Below are positions 62,870-64,000 of a stretch of 64,000 nt of DNA, piece after piece. The first letter of the stretch is position 1. Every line of letters starts with the position of its first letter. Source of the DNA: Cristatella mucedo. Taxonomy: Eukaryota > Bryozoa > Phylactolaemata > Cristatellidae. Below the pieces are notes generated by a model, which was not told the origin of the DNA, ran no database searches, and saw only the letters and a list, made by a program, of their open reading frames with translations. Both the position numbers and the translations under genes were made by a program. Location: positions 20,144,001 through 20,208,000 of the forward strand of contig WPIO01000001.1 of NCBI GenBank assembly GCA_009760855.2, in the 5' to 3' direction.

Positions 62870-64000
62870 TTGTAATAGCAACAATAATAAGAGTAGTGAT
62901 AATGACATTAATGTATTCCTCCATCAGAGAACTAAATCTCTTTCTAGGCACGTTCATCTACGGTAAAAAAGTGAGGGAGCCGTGATGGCACACTGGGTAA
63001 GGTGATTGCTTTCACGACCTCGGTCCCGAGGTCGTGGGTTCGATTCCTGCCATGGGTGATTCTTTATCGCCATTGCAAGCGGTGGAGATATCCATAAAGG
63101 CTCTTCTGTCGCTATACAAAAAGAGGCTGTTTAATCAGCTAGGATTTATTTATTTATTTTTATTTAAAGAAGTATGTCAATGTGGTTAGTGATAGCATGC
63201 ACAATGCCATCTGGGATAAGCATACAGAGGACAATTTATAAGGACCCAGATTGTGATTTGCAGAACAGGTGCTTTTTAGCTACTTTTTAAATGTGGTCAA
63301 TTCATGGGATGTCGTGGCATGATTCGGGAATGAGCTTCAGGCTTTGAGAGAACGAAGTAAAGGCATGGTCTCCTTAAGATTTGATGCTGGTTCATAGCAC
63401 AGGTAAACTATTCAGAAGAACATGTCTTACCGTGCCTGGCCTGATTTGGAAGCAGTTCCGATAGATAGGCTGGGGCCAGTGAGTGAATGGACTTAAAAGT
63501 GAGTGACAAAGCCTTGAATAATAATAATATTACACTTATACAGCTCCCTCAGAGAACTCAATCTCTTTCTAAGCGCTTTACATTTGAAGTCGATACGATG
63601 CTTGATGGAGAGCCAGTGCAGGTCGAGGAGAAGTGCTGTGATATGGCAACTGACGTTCACGACAGATAAGCTTGGCTGCAGTTTTGCACCAACTGTAAGC
63701 AACTTATTGCACAGACCTTGAGGCCTGCCAGCTGTAAGTTACAGAAGTTGAGTGGGCTGTCGAAATTACGTGGACAACTTAAACGGGGTGTCACGGCCTA
63801 AGCAAGCTCGCATGTTCTCTATGTTATGCAGCTGGAGAACGGCCAACATGACTGTTGAGCTTATGCGAGCATCTAGTGAAAGGTCGCTTTGGAACAGGAC
63901 ACCTAGATTTCATGCAGATGCTACATGATATATGTTGTCCGAGAATACTCATGTTTGATTCATCAAATTTTTTTTATCTTGAATGAACATTCTACAGTAT
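62870..64000 (-). mobile_element. LINE family A, decayed, with nested insertions
   Basis: Tail at 62880-62960 (AACTAAATCTCTTTCTAGG), interrupted by a SINE-1 (62977-63165). It then continues with 3' UTR and C-terminal sequence to the window edge. A second tail (63519-63585, AACTCAATCTCTTTCTAAGC) is nested within. On the minus strand 63493-63702 reads a diverged C-terminus (LLLDLHWLSIKHRIDFKCKA). Confidence 0.82.
62977..63165 (+). mobile_element. SINE-1, full-length copy inside a LINE
   Basis: GAGCCGTGATGGCACACTGG GTAAGG (A-box), CACGACCTCGGTCCCGAGGT CGTG, GGTTCGATTCC (canonical B-box), GGTGGAGATATCCATAAAGG, GTCGCTATACAAAAAGAGGC, TTAATCAGCTAGGATTTATT with an (ATTT)n end. Confidence 0.93.

Overview
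The window looks like nuclear DNA of an invertebrate metazoan. Protein-coding exons are short, have matching reading phases and are split by introns full of repeats. At least two families of non-LTR retrotransposons (CR1/L2-like), two tRNA-derived SINE families, DNA-transposon relics and long microsatellites (TG, TA, CT) fill most of the rest. I cannot place it in a phylum from the sequence alone. There is no sign of a prokaryotic operon, CRISPR array or plasmid.

Three conserved genes can be reconstructed. (1) Minus strand, 20051 down to at least 7658: twelve exons of a protein 4.1-family FERM protein closest to EPB41L4A. They run from an MGCF start through the FERM domain and the FERM-adjacent region, and every splice phase is consistent. 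(2) Plus strand, 25361-27099: a two-exon FAM210B-type gene (DUF1279, mitochondrial membrane protein). (3) Plus strand, 40846 to at least 58957: the 5' part of TCF25 (homologue of yeast Rqc1, ribosome-associated quality control). Eight exons are identified, one internal exon must exist but was not found, and the gene runs off the right edge. Two further plus-strand exon-like ORFs (20670-20796 and 24876-24961) have good splice sites but no recognised family. The first lies divergently about 0.6 kb from the EPB41L4A start and suggests a bidirectional promoter.

Region by region: 1-5.6 kb is mostly unassigned, with a MITE, microsatellites and a dispersed repeat; 5.6-7.6 kb is a decayed LINE on the minus strand; 7.6-20.1 kb is the EPB41L4A-like gene with SINEs, LINE tails and CT arrays in its introns; 20-25 kb is a GC-rich promoter zone, unassigned DNA and a LINE of family B; 25.3-27.1 kb is FAM210B; 28-33 kb is two LINEs of different families placed end to end; 33.3-34.6 kb is an odd degenerate array of a GCAATC-rich unit; 35.6-36.4 kb is a deletion-derivative hAT transposon with intact ends; 36.7 kb is a long TA array; 40.8-59 kb is TCF25 with large introns carrying LINEs, SINEs and two Tc1/mariner relics; 59-64 kb is decayed LINEs with an inserted SINE.

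The three genes have no evident functional link with each other. The most informative signals beyond the genes are the shared 3' end between a SINE and the LINEs, the two GC-AG introns, the hAT derivative with a preserved 8-bp target duplication, and the GCAATC array interrupted by a LINE with a 17-bp target duplication. I found no convincing new biological system.
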